Below are positions 54,647 through 63,203 of a stretch of DNA of 64,000 nt, piece by piece (position 1 is the first letter of the stretch; the number at the start of each line of letters is the position of its first letter). Source of the DNA: Vulcanimicrobium sp035943995 (GTDB lineage: Bacteria; Vulcanimicrobiota; Vulcanimicrobiia; Vulcanimicrobiales; Vulcanimicrobiaceae); the NCBI GenBank assembly GCA_035943995.1, contig DASZBS010000130.1:1-64000 (forward strand), in the 5' to 3' direction. The position numbers and the translations under genes were made by a program. Under the pieces are notes generated by a model. That model was given only the letters and a program-made list of their open reading frames with translations. It made no database searches and had not been told where the DNA came from.

Positions 54647-56041
54647 TTAACTTCGCGACCGGGCGAGCGCGACCCGCAGGACCTCGCGGGCGATGGGAGC
54701 GGCATAGGTTCCCCCGTACCCGACGTTCTCGACGACCACCGCGACCGCCACGCGCGGTGCTTCGGCGGGCGCGAACGCGACGAACCATGCGTGCGAGCGG
54801 CCGTGCGGGTTCGTGGCGGTCCCCGTCTTGCCCGCCACCGTCACGTCCGGAAGCCGGGCGGCCGTGCCGGTGCCGCGCTTGACGACGCCGACCATGAGGT
54901 CGCGGACGGCGTGCGCCGTGTCCGCGGAGATCGGCTGCGCGAGCGTCTCCGGCCGCGTGGCGATCCCCGTCTCGCTGCCGGCGACGCGGCGCACGAGGTA
55001 GGGCCGCGGGGTCGCGCCGTCGTGCGCGATCGTCGCATCGATGAGCGCCATGCGCATCGGCGTCACCAGCAGCGACGCCTGCCCGAAGCCGAGCTGCGCG
55101 AGGATTCCCGCGTACACGTCTTTCTTGGCGGGCAGCCGGTCGCGCGTGACCGGGATGTCGAAGTCCTCGGGCTGCCCGAAGCCCCACTTCGCGGCGTACT
55201 CGAACCACGTGTCGACGCCGATCTTGAGCGCGATCTGCGCGAAGTCGACGTTCGAGCTCAGCGCGAACGCGCCGGCGAGATCCTGCGTCCCGGTGACTTC
55301 CTCTTCGTCGTTGTGCACGGTGAAGTTGCCGATGGTGAAGCCGCCCGCGTCGCTGAACGTCGACTGCGGCGTGACGACGCCCGCGTCGAGCGCGTCGGCG
55401 GCGGTGACGATCTTGAACGTAGAACCCGGCGGGTAGAGGCCGCCGGTCGAGCGGTCGAGCAGCGGCGACGCCGGGTCCTTGATCAGCGTTGGCCACAGCC
55501 GGTCGAGCGCGTTGGGATCGTACGACGGCACCGACGCGAGCGCCAGCACCGCGCCCGTGCGCGGGTCGAGCACGATGCCGGCCGCGCGCGCGTGGCGCGA
55601 CAACCCGGCGACGAGCGCTTTCTGCACGGTGAGGTCGAGCGTCGTGACGACGTCGGCGCCGCGCGGCGCACCGTGCTTGCCCGCCAGGATCTGCGCGAGC
55701 TGCGAGAGCGGGTCGACCGCATCCGTGTGCGCGGCGAGCACGCGGTCGTACGCGTCTTCCAGGCCCGCGGTGCCGTAGCGCGCCGACGCGTAGCCGACCG
55801 CCTGCGCGACGAGCGCGCCTTGCGGGTACGCGCGCTTGGCGCCGCGCGTGATCGCGAGCGGCGTGCCGTCGGATGCGAGGATCGAGCCGCGGCCGACCGC
55901 GATCGCCGTGTGCCGCGGATTGTACTGGCTCGCCGAGAGCTTCGGGCCGACGATGACCTGCAGCCAGATCTGGCGCAGCGCCAGCACCGCGAAGAGCACG
56001 ATGAACACCGCGCCGAGCCGCGCGATCGCGCGATCGGTCAG
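54647..56041 (-). CDS. Class B penicillin-binding protein (PbpA/FtsI-like)
   Basis: 464 residues if started at CTG 56041, which overlaps the stop of the upstream gene (CTGA). N-terminal membrane helix (AVFIVLFAVLALRQIWLQVI), a small dimerisation part, then the transpeptidase with STFK 207-210, SSN 262-264 and KTGT 405-408. GTG 56008 would cut the helix start. Cross-links peptidoglycan. Pairing with a PASTA kinase is the actinobacterial/Firmicute arrangement. Confidence 0.93.
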   Translation of the reverse strand: MTDRAIARLGAVFIVLFAVLALRQIWLQVIVGPKLSASQYNPRHTAIAVGRGSILASDGTPLAITRGAKRAYPQGALVAQAVGYASARYGTAGLEDAYDRVLAAHTDAVDPLSQLAQILAGKHGAPRGADVVTTLDLTVQKALVAGLSRHARAAGIVLDPRTGAVLALASVPSYDPNALDRLWPTLIKDPASPLLDRSTGGLYPPGSTFKIVTAADALDAGVVTPQSTFSDAGGFTIGNFTVHNDEEEVTGTQDLAGAFALSSNVDFAQIALKIGVDTWFEYAAKWGFGQPEDFDIPVTRDRLPAKKDVYAGILAQLGFGQASLLVTPMRMALIDATIAHDGATPRPYLVRRVAGSETGIATRPETLAQPISADTAHAVRDLMVGVVKRGTGTAARLPDVTVAGKTGTATNPHGRSHAWFVAFAPAEAPRVAVAVVVENVGYGGTYAAPIAREVLRVALARSRS

Positions 56042-56805
56042 GACGAACGCTCCGCGCGCTCCGCGCGCTCGCGCAGCAGCGTGTAGCCGCCGCTCGTGCG
56101 CACGGCGAGGTGCGGGTGGTCGGCGTCGGCGGCGATCGCTTCGTTGATGAGACGGTGCGCGAGCTCGTCCTCCAGGCCGTCGATCGCGAGCACGGCGTCT
56201 ACCGACACCTCGTCGAGCAGCGGGCCCGCCACGTATGCGGCGTGCGGGATGGTTTCCCAGAAGCGCTCTTCGTAGGGGGCGTCGCGCCACGGCCCGCGCT
56301 TGCCGAACACCGTCTGATGGTAGTCCCACGCGCACAAGCGGCGTTCGTTCCACACGAAGTGATCGCGCACGCACGTTCGGCGGCAGATCGCGCACTGCAC
56401 GAGCGACTCGGGCGCGTGCGCGAGCGCGTCGAGGATGTCTTCGGGCAGATCTTCGGGATTGACGACGACGTCGTCGGTGAGCACCGCGGGGACCGCGGCG
56501 GACCAGCCGATGCGCGCCAGCAGCTCGAGCTCGCGCAGCGATGAGACGAACGAGCGCTCGTCGCTGGGATCGAACGTCTGATCCGTCCAGCCGGCGAGGT
56601 TGTCGGCGGCGATGCCGACGCGCTGCCAGTTCTCGCCGAGCACGACGCCGATCGGCGTCCACGCGAGCGGCACGAGCCACGCGCTCACCTGCCGGTTGTC
56701 CGGCACGAGGCTCGAACTGAACGCGAGCGTGCTGGCATTTCCGCCGAGGATGTACGCGCGAGATTCGCTCTTGGGTTCGATTTCGCTCGGTGGGTCGATC
56801 GGCAT
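56038..56805 (-). CDS. Unknown protein with cysteine-rich segment, upstream of pbpA
   Basis: 255 residues from ATG 56805. Soluble; mid-region carries CAICRRTC followed by a further Cys in RRLCAWDYHQ, which may bind zinc. The remainder is mixed acidic helices. No family recognised. Its stop is overlapped by the pbpA CTG start, so the two are coupled. Probably the first gene of the long minus-strand cell-wall/recombination run. Confidence 0.75.
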   Translation of the reverse strand: MPIDPPSEIEPKSESRAYILGGNASTLAFSSSLVPDNRQVSAWLVPLAWTPIGVVLGENWQRVGIAADNLAGWTDQTFDPSDERSFVSSLRELELLARIGWSAAVPAVLTDDVVVNPEDLPEDILDALAHAPESLVQCAICRRTCVRDHFVWNERRLCAWDYHQTVFGKRGPWRDAPYEERFWETIPHAAYVAGPLLDEVSVDAVLAIDGLEDELAHRLINEAIAADADHPHLAVRTSGGYTLLRERAERAERSS

Positions 56806-56853
56806 AGTCACCGCGCTTCGCGTACGGCACGGCGTGGGTACGATCCCGCTGCC

Positions 56854-57459
56854 ATGAACGCCCTCAAGCTCCTCACCGGCGTCGCGCTGCTCGGTGCCGG
56901 CGGTTCGTTGATCGCCCGCTCGCTCGCGAAAAACGGGGACGACGACTCCTCCCCGCGCCCGCGCAACGGCCACGCCAGCGTGCCCTACGGGCACGGCTCG
57001 CGCATCGAAAAAGTGTTCACCATCATGCGGCCCGCTGCCGAGCTGTACGACTACTGGCGCGATTTCGGTAACCTGCCGTCGATCATGTCGCACCTCGAGC
57101 GCGTCGAGGTGATCGACGACCTGCGGTCGCGCTGGAGCGCGAAGGGTCCGGCCGGCTTCGGCGCGGTGTGGGAGGCCGAGATCATCGACGACACGCCCGG
57201 CCGGCGCATCGCGTGGCGCTCCGTGGGCGGCAGCATCCCCAACGCGGGCTCCGTGAGGTTCACGCAAGCGCCCGGCGACCGAGGAACCGAGCTGCGCATC
57301 GAGATGGAATGGGCGCCGCCGGGCGGCGCGCTGGGCACATCGTTCGCGCACCTCTTCGGCGACGATCCCGGCTTGATCGTCGAAACGGATCTGCGCCGCT
57401 TCAAGGCGACGATGGAAGCCGGCTTCGTCGCGCTCAACGGAACGGACGTGACCAAGTGA
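56854..57459 (+). CDS. SRPBCC-family (START/Bet v1-like) protein with N-terminal membrane segment
   Basis: 201 residues. A short hydrophobic N-terminus (LKLLTGVALLGAGGSLI) is followed by the lipid-pocket fold with VFTIMRPAAELYDYWRDFGNLPSIM and RIEMEWAPPGG. SRPBCC proteins bind small hydrophobic ligands. Its TGA overlaps the next gene's GTG, so it is coupled to a zinc alcohol dehydrogenase. Confidence 0.85.
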   Translation: MNALKLLTGVALLGAGGSLIARSLAKNGDDDSSPRPRNGHASVPYGHGSRIEKVFTIMRPAAELYDYWRDFGNLPSIMSHLERVEVIDDLRSRWSAKGPAGFGAVWEAEIIDDTPGRRIAWRSVGGSIPNAGSVRFTQAPGDRGTELRIEMEWAPPGGALGTSFAHLFGDDPGLIVETDLRRFKATMEAGFVALNGTDVTK

Positions 57460-58637
57460 GAGCAGTTACCTTCCATGGCACCGGTAAGGTCAGCGTGGAC
57501 AACCATCCCGATCCCACCATTCTCACGCCGTACGATGCGATCGTGCGCGTGACGTCGACCGCGATCTGCGGTTCCGATCTGCACATGTACGGCGGCTTCG
57601 TTCCGACCGTGATGAAGGGCGACGTGTTCGGGCACGAGTTCATGGGCGAGATCGTCGAGGTGGGCAGCGCGGTCACGAAGGTGAAGCGCGGCGACCGCGT
57701 GCTGGTGCCGTTCACGATCTCGTGCGGGAGCTGCCGCAACTGCAAGCACGGCAAGACGTCGCTGTGCGACAACTCCAACCCCAACGCGTGGATGGCGGAC
57801 CTGCTGATCGGCTACACGTGCAGCGGGTTGTACGGCTACTCGCACGCATTCGGCGGCTATCCCGGCGGACAGGCGGAGTACGTGCGCATCGCGTGGGCCG
57901 ACGCGAACGCGTTCGTGGTGCCGGACGAGCTCACCGACGAGCAGGCGCTGTTCCTCACCGACATCTTTCCGACGGGGTATCAAGCCGCGGACCAGGCCGG
58001 CATCGAGCCGGGCGACACCGTCGCGATCTGGGGCTGCGGCCCGGTCGGCTGGTTCGCGATCCAGAGCGCGTACTTGCTCGGCGCCGAGCGCGTCATCGCG
58101 ATCGATCGCGTGCAAGACCGGCTCGATCGTGCGCGCGCGCTCGGCGCGGACACGATCAACCTCGAAGACACGGACGTCGTCGAAACGCTCAAGAACGAGA
58201 CCGGCGGGCGCGGGCCCGATCGCGCGATCGACTGCGTCGGCATGGAAGCGCACTCGCACGCGATCGACGCGCTCGCCGACAAGGCGAAGCAGACGCTCAA
58301 GTTGACGTTCGACCGCGCGCACGTGCTGCGGCAGGCCATCTACGCCGTCGGCAAAGGCGGCACGGTGTCCGTGCCGGGCGTGTACGTCGGCTTCGTCGAC
58401 AAGTTCCCGATGGGGATGGTGGTCAACAAAGGGCTCACGATCGTCAGCGGCCAGACGCACGTGCACACGTACGTGAAGCCGCTGATGGAACGCATTCGCA
58501 AAGGCGAGATCGATCCGACCAAGGTGATCACGCACTCGCTGCCGCTGGAGTCCGCGGCGAGCGCGTACGCGATGTTCGCCGCGAAGTCCGACGGCTGCGA
58601 GAAGGTGGTGCTCAAACCAGGCGCCCTCGCGGCGTGA
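57456..58637 (+). CDS. Zinc-dependent alcohol dehydrogenase, formaldehyde-dehydrogenase-like
   Basis: 393 residues from GTG 57456. Catalytic zinc ligands in ICGSDLHMYGG and VFGHEFMGEIVEVG, structural zinc cysteines CGSCRNCKHGKTSLC, NAD Rossmann WGCGPVGWFAIQSA. The layout matches glutathione-independent formaldehyde or threonine-type dehydrogenases. Substrate not certain. Confidence 0.9.
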   Translation: MRAVTFHGTGKVSVDNHPDPTILTPYDAIVRVTSTAICGSDLHMYGGFVPTVMKGDVFGHEFMGEIVEVGSAVTKVKRGDRVLVPFTISCGSCRNCKHGKTSLCDNSNPNAWMADLLIGYTCSGLYGYSHAFGGYPGGQAEYVRIAWADANAFVVPDELTDEQALFLTDIFPTGYQAADQAGIEPGDTVAIWGCGPVGWFAIQSAYLLGAERVIAIDRVQDRLDRARALGADTINLEDTDVVETLKNETGGRGPDRAIDCVGMEAHSHAIDALADKAKQTLKLTFDRAHVLRQAIYAVGKGGTVSVPGVYVGFVDKFPMGMVVNKGLTIVSGQTHVHTYVKPLMERIRKGEIDPTKVITHSLPLESAASAYAMFAAKSDGCEKVVLKPGALAA

Positions 58638-58644
58638 GCGTCGC

Positions 58645-60333
58645 CTACGGCGTTGCGATGTTGAACGTCGTCTTCACCGTCCCCGACGTCGCGCTCGACA
58701 GCTGTGAAGCGGCCGGGAGGCCAAGTCCCCAGAAGATCGCGAGCAGGTAGTCCTCGACGCGGCCGAACCCGTTCCCGGCCGACGAATAGATCAGAACGTA
58801 CGCGCCGAGCGCGACCGTCACCAACATGACCGCGAGCCACGAGATCGTCCCGAGCGAGCTGATCTCGACGCGAAGATCCTGTTCGGTGATCGGTCGCGCC
58901 GAGCCGGCGGCCGCCGCCAGCAGCAAGTCGAATGATACCCTCTTATTATCAGGCGGCGGCGGTTCCAACGCGGTCGCGATGGCGGCCTGAATATCGGGCA
59001 TCGCCGGCGGCGGATCTTTCGCGGCGAGCGCGTCGACGGTTTTGGCTCCTTTTTCGAGCGTCGCTTTCGCAGGCGCCGATGCTTTGTTCCACGCCGCCGC
59101 GATGTCGGCAAGCCCGCTCGCGATTGCGTCGAGCGTAGCGGCTCGGTCACCGATGCCTTGGATGTACTGCCTGTACTGATCGAGTGTGGGCCCGCCGGCC
59201 GCGGTCCACGGAAGCGCTTTGCGCACCGGCATTCCGTGTGCTTCGAGCTCGGTGTCGGCTAATTTCTTCTTCGCGGTGTCGATGGCGCCGCGGATGACGC
59301 GCGTCTCGATCGCCGCCGGGGCCAGGTCGAGCTTCGAGCTGCTCGCATCCAGCGCGCGCCGCAGCGCGATGACCGGCAGATATGCCTGATCGTACGCGAT
59401 TCGTCCGCGAATGTAGACGGTCAGAAACCAGCTCATGAGAACGCCCGCGAGGATCGCGACGACGCCGAGCGCCTTGTGCCACCACGAGCTCACATAGATG
59501 GAGATGGCCGCTCCGTCACCGTCCGGCTTCTGGTCGGAAGCGATCGTCAGGGTCTGGTTCTCGAACGTTCCGACACGCTCCAGCGGCCCGACGAATACCT
59601 GGTACACCGCGTTCGGCGCGAACGTACCCAACCCGGTTTGGTCGTCACATTTGTCGGGCGTACCGTCCTTGAACGTGCACAGCCGCAGGTACGGCTCTCT
59701 CGCCAGCCTCTTGCTGTCTTTCTCGACGAGCGTGGGCTGCAGCAAACGCACGCCGGTGGCCTGAAGCGGCCCGACGGCCAGACCGATGGGTATCCAGCCG
59801 CCGTAGTCGACGGCGATCGTCGCCGGCGCTTTCGGCGTGAGGCTGAAACTGCTGCTCGAAACGTTCGTGATCGAATACGTCAACGACTTGTCGGCGCCGG
59901 CGAGCGAAAACACCAGCGTGCGTTGTTGCGTCGTCGCCCGCGCGAGCTTGCTCACCGGCAGCGTGAGCTGGAAGAAACGCGACGAGCTCTGCCCCAGCGG
60001 GAGCTCGCGAACGTCGATCTTGCCGACCGTCGTTTCGCCGCCCGGTACGTCGTGAGGCTGGCCGAGAATTTTCGCGGGCGCTTTCGTACGCTGGTCGACG
60101 CCGGTGACCATCAGCGTCAGCGCCGCCGGGCCCGACGTCGCGCCGTACGCCAAGTGCGCCGTGGCGTCCGGAACGAACGTGGCGGTAATCGCCGGCGGCG
60201 CGTTTCCGCTCGTTACGCCGCTGTCCGGCCGCGCCACACCGGGCGAAAGCGCCCACGTCAGGGTGGCCGCCGCGACGACCACGAGGCTAGAATGGAACCT
60301 CACGAAAACCTGCCTCCGGGAAGAGCAGCTCAC
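58645..60333 (-). CDS. Unknown large exported/membrane protein
   Basis: 562 residues; a GTG at 60303 could be the true start. Signal-like N-terminus (LVVVAAATLTWALSPGVARP), a beta-rich domain to about residue 285, one membrane segment (ALGVVAILAGVLMSWFLTVYI), a helical coiled region (about 325-470), and two C-terminal membrane segments. No motif recognised. Convergent with the ADH gene. Confidence 0.75.
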   Translation of the reverse strand: MSCSSRRQVFVRFHSSLVVVAAATLTWALSPGVARPDSGVTSGNAPPAITATFVPDATAHLAYGATSGPAALTLMVTGVDQRTKAPAKILGQPHDVPGGETTVGKIDVRELPLGQSSSRFFQLTLPVSKLARATTQQRTLVFSLAGADKSLTYSITNVSSSSFSLTPKAPATIAVDYGGWIPIGLAVGPLQATGVRLLQPTLVEKDSKRLAREPYLRLCTFKDGTPDKCDDQTGLGTFAPNAVYQVFVGPLERVGTFENQTLTIASDQKPDGDGAAISIYVSSWWHKALGVVAILAGVLMSWFLTVYIRGRIAYDQAYLPVIALRRALDASSSKLDLAPAAIETRVIRGAIDTAKKKLADTELEAHGMPVRKALPWTAAGGPTLDQYRQYIQGIGDRAATLDAIASGLADIAAAWNKASAPAKATLEKGAKTVDALAAKDPPPAMPDIQAAIATALEPPPPDNKRVSFDLLLAAAAGSARPITEQDLRVEISSLGTISWLAVMLVTVALGAYVLIYSSAGNGFGRVEDYLLAIFWGLGLPAASQLSSATSGTVKTTFNIATP

Positions 60334-60426
60334 GACTTCTTCGCCCCGCGATAACGGTCTTCCTGCCTAGCTGTAGAAGCGTGCGCATGCCGGGCGGCCG
60401 GCGCGCGCAGCCCGAAATTCGGCAGC

Positions 60427-60594
60427 ATGGCTGACGAGCACCAGCACCCGCACCGGCACGCCGACGGCGTGGAGCACACGCACGAGCACGGTCACGGCGA
60501 TCACGACCACAAGCACGAGCACGAGGAGCCCGAGCACGAGCATCCGCACGAGCACGAGCACGAGCGCGAAGCCGAACACCACCGCGAGCACTGA
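60427..60594 (+). CDS. Histidine-rich 55-residue protein
   Basis: ATG 60427 to TGA 60592-60594. Twenty of 55 residues are His, mostly in H-x-H and H-E-H patterns (DEHQHPHRHADG, EHTHEHGHGDHDHKHEHEE), with many Glu/Asp. This composition is typical of nickel, zinc or copper storage/chaperone peptides. The next gene, possibly a ribbon-helix-helix regulator, begins six bases later. No strong ribosome site is seen. Confidence 0.65.
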   Translation: MADEHQHPHRHADGVEHTHEHGHGDHDHKHEHEEPEHEHPHEHEHEREAEHHREH

Positions 60595-60599
60595 CGCCG

Positions 60600-60932
60600 A
60601 TGAGTCGCGTCAAGGGGTCGGGCTCGATGGGCCCGACCCGGTCCACTCGCTTGCCCGCGGCGCTCGACGAATGGCTCGAGTCGCGGCTCATGCTCCACCG
60701 CGACAAGTCCGTCAGCGAGATCCTGCTGCAATTGATCCATGGTGGGCTGCGCCTGCGCGAAGGCTACATGGCGATCCATCGCCGCGTGCTCGAAGCGCGG
60801 CTCGCTAGCGGCGATCCCGTATCGTACGAGGCGTACCGCGCGTGTCTGCTCGACACGTTCGGGCCGGAATACCTCGACCATCTCGACCGCTGGCTCGAAG
60901 CGGACGGAGTACACCGGCCGGCGACCGTCTGA
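60600..60932 (+). CDS. Putative ribbon-helix-helix DNA-binding protein
   Basis: 110 residues. STRLPAALDEWLESRLML and SVSEILLQLIHGGLRL fit the strand-helix-helix of MetJ/Arc or CopG regulators. A C-terminal helical extension follows. Six bases after the His-rich gene, suggesting a regulator of metal handling. Function inferred only from the fold-like pattern and context. Confidence 0.6.
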   Translation: MSRVKGSGSMGPTRSTRLPAALDEWLESRLMLHRDKSVSEILLQLIHGGLRLREGYMAIHRRVLEARLASGDPVSYEAYRACLLDTFGPEYLDHLDRWLEADGVHRPATV

Positions 60933-60940
60933 ACGAAACG

Positions 60941-62269
60941 CTAACCCGCGTGCGCTGATTCGAGGCGCGCGGCGCGCGCGGCGGCGTCGTCGGCGAGCCC
61001 CGCTTGGAACCGCGGATTCAAACCGAGCGCGTGACGGTAGTCCGCGAGCGCGGCGTGCGCGTCGCCGTCGTGCTCGGCGATGACGCCGGCGTGATACCAG
61101 ATCCGTGCGTCGGCCGTGTTCAACGCGGTCGCGCGCCGGGCTGCGGCGCGAGCTTCGCCCCAGTGTCCGGCACGTGCCGCGGTCCACGCCAGCGTGTCCT
61201 CGGCGAACACGTCGTCGCGCAGGCCCAGCTCGCCCCGCGCGATCGCATACGCGTCGTCGAGCCGCGTGCCGTGGTCGGCGTACTCGAGCGCGAGGAGACG
61301 GTCGACGAGGTGCTGCGCGTTGCCGATGCGCTCGACGGCGACGATCTCGTCGCGCGTCGCGCCGGCCGCGGTGCGGTCGCCGAGGCGTTCTTGCGCGTCG
61401 GCGAGCAGCCCGAGGTTCTCGGGCGACGGCGTACGCTGCACCGCACGGTCGGCGAAGCCGCGCGCATCGGCCCAGCGGCCGAGTGCGGCGGTGAACCGCG
61501 CGCTGTCGGTGAGCGCCTGCACGTCGTCGGGGAAGCGATCGAGCGCGGTCTTCTCCTCCAGCAGCGCGCCGTCCGCATCGCCCGCGGCGAACGCGAGCTC
61601 GCCAAGGCGCACGTGGAACCACGCGCGGCGCTCGTTCGGAATGCCGTAGATCGCGTCCACACGCCGCGCCGCGCGTCCGAGCAGCGTGCGCGCCCGCGGG
61701 AGATCGCCGGTCAATTCCGCATAGCGAGACGCTACGGCTTCGGTCGCGTCCGTGCCGCCGTTGCCGTACCGCGCGATCAATGCTCCGGCGGCGGTGTAAT
61801 CGCCGAGCTCCATCTCGAGCGACGCTTCGCTCATCGCGAGGCTCGGATCGTCCGGTGCGTTCGCGCGCGCGGTTCGGACCGTCGCGAGTGCGTCGCGGAA
61901 GCGGTGCAGCGTGAGCTGCGCGGATGCGAGCGCTCCCAGCGCGGCGGCGTTGCCGCGCGGCTGATTGCGCAGCGATCGGCGCGCCGCCGCTTCGGCGCGC
62001 AGCACGTCGCCGACGTCGCCGCGCTCGCGGTAACGCTGGAGGTACTGCTCGGAAAGCATGCGCGGCGTGATCTGGTCTTCGGGATCTTGCGGGGCGCGCG
62101 ACTCCTCGAACGCGATCGTCTTGGCGCGGATCGTCGCGTCGTCGCGCAGCGGCGCAGGCGTCAGCGCCGCCGTCGGATCACCGGCGGCGGCGCGGGACGC
62201 GAATGCGGGCCACACCGCGAGCTCGACGAGCGCGCTCGCGATAGCGGCCAGAGGCGCCAAGCGCCTCAT
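60941..62269 (-). CDS. Exported TPR-repeat protein
   Basis: 442 residues from ATG 62269. Signal-like N-terminus (LAPLAAIASALVELAVWPAFASRA), then about nine TPR-like helix pairs (AALGALASAQLTLHRFRDALA, VRLGELAFAAGDADGALLEE). Ends in a normal TPR consensus (ALADYRHALGLNPRF). Last gene of the DUF4331 operon; scaffold for a secreted or membrane complex is likely. Confidence 0.85.
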   Translation of the reverse strand: MRRLAPLAAIASALVELAVWPAFASRAAAGDPTAALTPAPLRDDATIRAKTIAFEESRAPQDPEDQITPRMLSEQYLQRYRERGDVGDVLRAEAAARRSLRNQPRGNAAALGALASAQLTLHRFRDALATVRTARANAPDDPSLAMSEASLEMELGDYTAAGALIARYGNGGTDATEAVASRYAELTGDLPRARTLLGRAARRVDAIYGIPNERRAWFHVRLGELAFAAGDADGALLEEKTALDRFPDDVQALTDSARFTAALGRWADARGFADRAVQRTPSPENLGLLADAQERLGDRTAAGATRDEIVAVERIGNAQHLVDRLLALEYADHGTRLDDAYAIARGELGLRDDVFAEDTLAWTAARAGHWGEARAAARRATALNTADARIWYHAGVIAEHDGDAHAALADYRHALGLNPRFQAGLADDAAARAARLESAHAG

Positions 62270-62279
62270 GCGAGCCGGG

Positions 62280-63203
62280 TCAGAAGTGCAGCCCCAGCCC
62301 GACGTACGGTCCTTGGTGGTTGAACCCGACCGGTGCATCGGTGCGCACGTTGCTGCGGTCGCCGAAGTACCCCGCATCGAGGAACAGCGGCGAGTGGTTC
62401 GGCACGATCGACGCGCCGATCAGATACCGCACCACGCGGAACGACTCATCGCGCGAGCCGAGGCCGCCGATGGTGTAGTTTCCGCCCACGTTGGGATAGA
62501 AGAACACGCTGCCGTGCAGCGAGAAGTTCTGGTCGACGTCGGCCAGCTTCTCGATACCGTAGCCGAGCCCGCGCTGGTTGGGCTCGAAGTTGCTGCCGCG
62601 CCGCAGGTACGACACCGCGCCGTAGATGCGCGGGCCGGTCACCTTGATACCGGCGCGCACGTCCTGGTCGAACTCCGTCGCGGTGAAACCGGGCACGAAG
62701 CCGCGGCCGCCGAGCGTCGTCACGACGCGGTTGCCCGAGGGGTACGCGTATTGGCGCGCTTCCGCGCCGACGTACGCGTTGTACTGGCCGAGCGGGAGCT
62801 CGAACACCGCGCGCGCGCTGCGCGAGCGATAATTGAGGCCCTTGTTGCCCGGCGCGAACGCGTCGTACACGATCGGCGGCGCGATGTAGTCGCCGGCGAT
62901 GTAGTGCACGGTGCGGTTGATGCGCTGGCCGAGGTTCTGCTGCGGTCCCAGCGGCGGCGACGCCGTGAAGTCGTTACCGGACGCGTTCGGGTCGCCGCCG
63001 TACGTCGCGGGCGCGCTCTGCGACGCGGGCGCCGGCTCGGTGGTGTATCCGCCGGGCCCCTTCACCGTCGAAGGGTTTGCCTCGGCGGCGCCGGGGTTAG
63101 GAGCGGTTTGCGGCGTTTTCGTGCTGGTCTGCGTCTGTGCCGATGCGACCGTGCCGAGCGCGATGAACGCCGCGAGGGTCAGTGAGCTGAAGCGCGCGAT
63201 CAT
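62280..63203 (-). CDS. Outer-membrane beta-barrel-like protein
   Basis: 307 residues. Signal peptide (SSLTLAAFIALGTVASAQ), a Pro/Thr/Gly-rich linker, then alternating beta-strand sequence (YNAYVGAEARQYAY, VRAGIKVTGPRIYGAVSYL) ending in GPYVGLGLHF with a terminal Phe, as in outer-membrane barrels. ATG overlaps the DUF4331 stop (ATGA). Confidence 0.8.
   Translation of the reverse strand: MIARFSSLTLAAFIALGTVASAQTQTSTKTPQTAPNPGAAEANPSTVKGPGGYTTEPAPASQSAPATYGGDPNASGNDFTASPPLGPQQNLGQRINRTVHYIAGDYIAPPIVYDAFAPGNKGLNYRSRSARAVFELPLGQYNAYVGAEARQYAYPSGNRVVTTLGGRGFVPGFTATEFDQDVRAGIKVTGPRIYGAVSYLRRGSNFEPNQRGLGYGIEKLADVDQNFSLHGSVFFYPNVGGNYTIGGLGSRDESFRVVRYLIGASIVPNHSPLFLDAGYFGDRSNVRTDAPVGFNHQGPYVGLGLHF

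Noticed and set aside
54647..56830. 727-residue reading of the penicillin-binding protein
   Set aside because: The first 263 residues are a shadow of the upstream Cys-rich gene; the family N-terminus begins at CTG 56041.
60367..60591. Hydrophobic minus-strand frame of 74 residues
   Set aside because: Its Val/Leu repeats are the mirror of the CAC/GAG codons of the His-rich gene on the plus strand; no ribosome site or family.
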